Below are positions 61,372-64,000 of a DNA stretch of 64,000 nucleotides, piece by piece. The notes under the pieces are model-generated. The model was not told the origin of the DNA. It saw nothing but the letters and a program-made list of their open reading frames with translations, and made no database searches. How positions within the stretch are numbered: position 1 is the stretch's first letter; every line of letters starts with the position of its first letter. The stretch lies in NCBI RefSeq assembly GCF_900291955.1, contig NZ_OLMR01000004.1, positions 67,553 to 131,552 of the forward strand, read 5' to 3'. This DNA is from Pseudoruminococcus massiliensis (GTDB lineage Bacteria > Bacillota > Clostridia > Oscillospirales > Acutalibacteraceae). Both the position numbers and the translations under genes were made by a program.

Positions 61372-62025
61372 ATGAAAAAAATTTGTGTATTTGATTTGGA
61401 CGGAACTCTCGTAAACTCACTCTATGACCTCGCTGACGCTATGAACTATGCTCTTGTAAAAAATGGCTTTGAACCACATGAAAGAGAAAAATATCGTTTT
61501 ATGGTTGGCAACGGTATTTCAAGCTTGGCAGACAGAGCAATGGTTATTCCGAAGGGAATGGCAACTGATGAGCAGAAAAAACAGGTTCTTGCTGATTTTA
61601 ACGAATACTATACAGAACACAGTCTTGATAAAACTGTACCATATGACAGTATAACAGAGTTGCTCACAAAGTTAGACGAGCTTTCAATCAAATATGCGAT
61701 TATGTCAAACAAGCCTGATAAATTCACAAAATCTATTGCCGCAAAGCTTTTCCCTGATAATAAATTTGCGGCGGCTTGGGGACAGCGACCTGATTTTGAG
61801 CGAAAGCCTTGTCCTGACGCATTGCTTGCAATGCTTGCAGAGCTTGGTTTTGATAAGAGCGATTGCTTATATATAGGCGATAGCAATGTTGATGTCCAGA
61901 CTGCGAAAAATGCCGAAATAGATTTCTGCGGTGTAAATTGGGGCTTCCGCCCAGAAAGTGAACTTATTGCAGAGGGTGCAGAGTTTATCGCAAAGACTGC
62001 TGAGGATATTCTTAAAAGACTGTAG
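61372..62025 (+). CDS. HAD-family phosphatase, phosphoglycolate phosphatase-like
   Basis: The 217-aa protein has HAD motif I VFDLDGTLVNS, motif II MSNKP, a lysine in RKPCPD, and motif IV YIGDSNVDVQTA, with a helical cap between I and II. This fits Gph-like small-molecule phosphatases. It lies 13 bp after the alcohol dehydrogenase and is likely co-transcribed. Confidence 0.92.
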   Translation: MKKICVFDLDGTLVNSLYDLADAMNYALVKNGFEPHEREKYRFMVGNGISSLADRAMVIPKGMATDEQKKQVLADFNEYYTEHSLDKTVPYDSITELLTKLDELSIKYAIMSNKPDKFTKSIAAKLFPDNKFAAAWGQRPDFERKPCPDALLAMLAELGFDKSDCLYIGDSNVDVQTAKNAEIDFCGVNWGFRPESELIAEGAEFIAKTAEDILKRL

Positions 62026-62078
62026 ATTACAAAATTAGCCTGTTCAAGATAAGTAAATCGGTATCTGTGGAGGCAAAA

Positions 62079-62366
62079 ATGATAAATAGAGATAATCCAT
62101 CGTTAGAATATATAAAAAGCAAAGCGAACGAAATTCCTAAATTCAAAAAAACTATTGGCATTATTGAAAAAGAGTTAGAAAATAAGAATACGATATTGGC
62201 TATTGGAAACGCAGGAGCTTTGCCGGATGAAACTTACATAATTATTCGGTTTAGCCATAAAGCAAGTGAGCAATATGATGAATTAAAAGATTTTGGAACA
62301 AAATATAAGTGCATTACATTTTGCGATAATAATGGAGCAACATCGATTTGGTTTCCAAAACAATAA
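62079..62366 (+). CDS. Small hypothetical protein
   Basis: A 95-aa protein with an alpha-beta look (IIRFSHKASEQYDELKDFG, CITFCDNNGATSIWF). ATG 62079 follows GGAGG at 62069-62073. I do not recognise a family. It stands beside another small unknown gene and may belong to a small accessory cluster. Confidence 0.6.
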   Translation: MINRDNPSLEYIKSKANEIPKFKKTIGIIEKELENKNTILAIGNAGALPDETYIIIRFSHKASEQYDELKDFGTKYKCITFCDNNGATSIWFPKQ

Positions 62367-62421
62367 ATATACAGATTTTAATTTTAGAGATGTTTAAGTA
62401 AACAAAGAGGTAAAAAATATT

Positions 62422-62856
62422 ATGAAAACCATAGCCGAATTAGAAAAATATTTAGAAGAAGAATGTTACTCCTTTTATGCAATAACTATTGGAAAACATA
62501 TGGCACCTGAAGGGTTTGTTATAAAGCAAGATGGACAAGAATATATATATGGCTATTCCGAGAGAGGTTTTCTTCGTACGATTAAGGCTTCTGAATCAGA
62601 AGAAGAACTTGTTAATTATGCACTAAAAGACTTAGCAAGTTACAAGTGGAATAGAGCACATTTAGTTGCACGAATGTGGTCAGAATATGATGCTGCTGAA
62701 GCTGAAAGAGAATTAAGTAGAATGCATATTGCTTTTGAAAGAAATGATGTTCATAATTGTGATATGGAACATCGAAGGTTATGTAGAATATTTGTTTTCG
62801 GAAGAGATATTTTGAGACTTTCAGATTTTAAAAGAAAATATATTCAGGATCCATAA
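62422..62856 (+). CDS. Hypothetical protein, possibly immunity-like
   Basis: A 144-aa protein starting MKTIAELEKYLEEECYSFYA. Its second half has a W-x-RAHLVARMWSEYDAAEA helix and an RRLCRIFVFGRDILRLSDF end. The pattern loosely recalls small immunity proteins of polymorphic toxin systems, but no toxin gene is adjacent. The frame and ribosome binding site (AAAGAGG) support a real gene; the function is unknown. Confidence 0.6.
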   Translation: MKTIAELEKYLEEECYSFYAITIGKHMAPEGFVIKQDGQEYIYGYSERGFLRTIKASESEEELVNYALKDLASYKWNRAHLVARMWSEYDAAEAERELSRMHIAFERNDVHNCDMEHRRLCRIFVFGRDILRLSDFKRKYIQDP

Positions 62857-62957
62857 CATATAATATCTATCGTATTATATCAGAAAATAAATCCGTTTTT
62901 CTTTGTAGAAAAATCTTTCAAACCCAAAAACTTCATGAAAGGAGATTTATCAACAAT

Positions 62958-63752
62958 ATGGATATAACAAACGAAAAAATTGATGATGGCAAAGCCTTTG
63001 ACTGGGGTAGAGTTTCCGCTGAATATGTGAAATATAGGGATATTTACCCTAAGGAATTTTATGATAAAATTATAAGCTTAGGCTTATGCACAAAGGGACA
63101 AAAGGTTCTTGATGTAGGTACTGGAACAGGAGTTCTGCCAAGACATTTATATGAATATGGTGCAGATTTTGTTGGTGCGGATATTTCAGAAAATCAGATA
63201 GAAGCCGCAAAAGTTCTCGCAAAAGAAAACAAACAAAACATCCAGTTTATTGTTTCGCCTGCAGAAGATATTGATTTTCCACAGGATAGCTTTGATGTTA
63301 TTACAGCGTGTCAGTGCTTTTTCTATTTTCATTATGAAACTGTCATACCGAATTTTGCAAGAATGTTGAAAAAGGGTGGCAAGCTGGCAGTTTTATATAT
63401 GGAGTGGCTTCCGTTTGAGGATAAAATCGCAAAAGCAAGTGAAGACCTTGTTTTGAAATACAATCCAAAATGGAATGGTGCAGGCGAAACCAGACACCCA
63501 ATAATTCTGCCTGAATTTGTGGATAAATATTTTGATACAATACATAGTGAAGAATTTGACCTTGATGTTCCGTTTACGAGAGAGAGCTGGAACGGGAGAA
63601 TGAAAGCGTGTCGTGGAACAGGTGCGTCGCTCTCCGAGGAAGAACTTGTAAAATGGGAGAATGAGCATAAAAAGCTCCTTGAGAAAATTGCAGACGAGTC
63701 CTTTACAATTAAGCACTATGCCACAATCAAGGTGTTACAGGTTAAGAAATAA
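62958..63752 (+). CDS. Class I SAM-dependent methyltransferase
   Basis: The 264-aa protein has the Rossmann motif VLDVGTGTGVLPRHL (about 52-66), motif II GADIS, and the post-motif ITACQCFFYFHYE. It belongs to the UbiE/Methyltransf_11 type. The substrate cannot be told. AAAGGAG lies upstream of ATG 62958. Confidence 0.88.
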   Translation: MDITNEKIDDGKAFDWGRVSAEYVKYRDIYPKEFYDKIISLGLCTKGQKVLDVGTGTGVLPRHLYEYGADFVGADISENQIEAAKVLAKENKQNIQFIVSPAEDIDFPQDSFDVITACQCFFYFHYETVIPNFARMLKKGGKLAVLYMEWLPFEDKIAKASEDLVLKYNPKWNGAGETRHPIILPEFVDKYFDTIHSEEFDLDVPFTRESWNGRMKACRGTGASLSEEELVKWENEHKKLLEKIADESFTIKHYATIKVLQVKK

Positions 63753-63776
63753 AATCTATTTAAAGGGCTTTTATTT

Positions 63777-64000
63777 ATGGACTTACCTAAAAGAAAAAAT
63801 ATAAGATTGCATAATTATAACTATTCGTATAACGGGGCGTATTTTATTACTATTTGTACTAAAAATAAAGAAAATTTGCTGTGGAAAAATGTAGGGGCGA
63901 ACTGTGTTCGCCCGCTTGACCAACTACCATTATCAAAAATTGGGATAGTAATAGAAAATGAAATATATAAACTAAATACTGTATATGAAAATATAAAAGT
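63777..64000 (+). CDS. REP-associated tyrosine transposase (RAYT), 5' part
   Basis: From ATG 63777 the frame is open to the window end (74 codons). It begins MDLPKRKNIRLHNYNYSYNG and continues AYFITICTKNKENLLW, the standard N-terminus of Y1/TnpA_REP transposases. The catalytic HUH and Tyr motifs would lie beyond 64000. In-frame within it, the codons for VGANCVRP are formed by the REP-like palindrome GTAGGGGCGAACTGTGTTCG at 63891 onward. Confidence 0.85.
   Translation, partial: MDLPKRKNIRLHNYNYSYNGAYFITICTKNKENLLWKNVGANCVRPLDQLPLSKIGIVIENEIYKLNTVYENIK
63891..63915 (+). repeat. REP-like palindrome inside the transposase gene
   Basis: GTAGGGGCGAACTGTGTTCG plus CCCGC. It is identical over its full length to 31342-31366 and nearly so to the reverse of 9588-9610. 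It keeps the reading frame. Confidence 0.85.

Overview
The window is about 64 kb of a low-to-medium GC Gram-positive chromosome. Gene content points to a gut or rumen Clostridia, most likely Ruminococcaceae/Oscillospiraceae: an L,L-diaminopimelate aminotransferase (DapL), a lone HPr, a PBSX-like phage module, a MocR regulator, strong AAGGAGG ribosome binding sites, many TTG starts and RAYT/REP-type repeats. The taxonomic placement is inference from gene content, not from a marker search. No rRNA, tRNA or CRISPR was seen.

Layout. 1-11 kb (+): a glutamine-synthetase-like gene and an ANTAR regulator, then carA, a carB-dapF gene fusion, pyrG, a zinc-ribbon/YbjQ protein and dapL. This mixes pyrimidine synthesis with the lysine/peptidoglycan pathway. 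11-16.4 kb (+): a DUF6270-like gene, rimM-trmD, HPr and uvrC. 16.4-20.5 kb (-): a riboflavin operon ribD-ribE-ribBA-ribH under an FMN riboswitch, with four tandem ~97-bp repeats between ribE and ribBA. 20.8-31.1 kb (+): a compact, intact phage-derived module (terminase, portal, protease, capsid, connectors, tube, contractile-type baseplate). It has no recognisable sheath, normal-size tape measure, fibre, lysis or integration gene. 31.4-39.8 kb (-): MocR, a MutS-like ATPase, MATE exporter, sugar acetyltransferase, a type I toxin-antitoxin-like locus with a nonsense codon in the toxin, and glycogen phosphorylase. 40.2-48.3 kb (+): zapA, a U32 peptidase, dut, and mreB-mreC-mreD-mrdA for rod-shape growth. 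48.4-52.2 kb (-): accessory genes, a cytidylate-kinase-like gene and cinA. 52.7-64 kb: a CrtO-like protein, rsmE, a Crp/Fnr regulator, leuCD, rplM-rpsI, lepA, an iron alcohol dehydrogenase, a HAD phosphatase, two small unknown genes, a methyltransferase and the 5' end of a REP-associated tyrosine transposase.

A network of short palindromic repeats runs through the intergenic spaces. It comprises seven copies of a ~97-bp unit, a 163-bp composite present in two inverted copies, and REP-like palindromes, one of which lies in frame inside the transposase gene. The observations most worth following are the carB-dapF fusion, the reduced phage module, the toxin-antitoxin locus and the glutamine synthetase homologue with altered catalytic residues.
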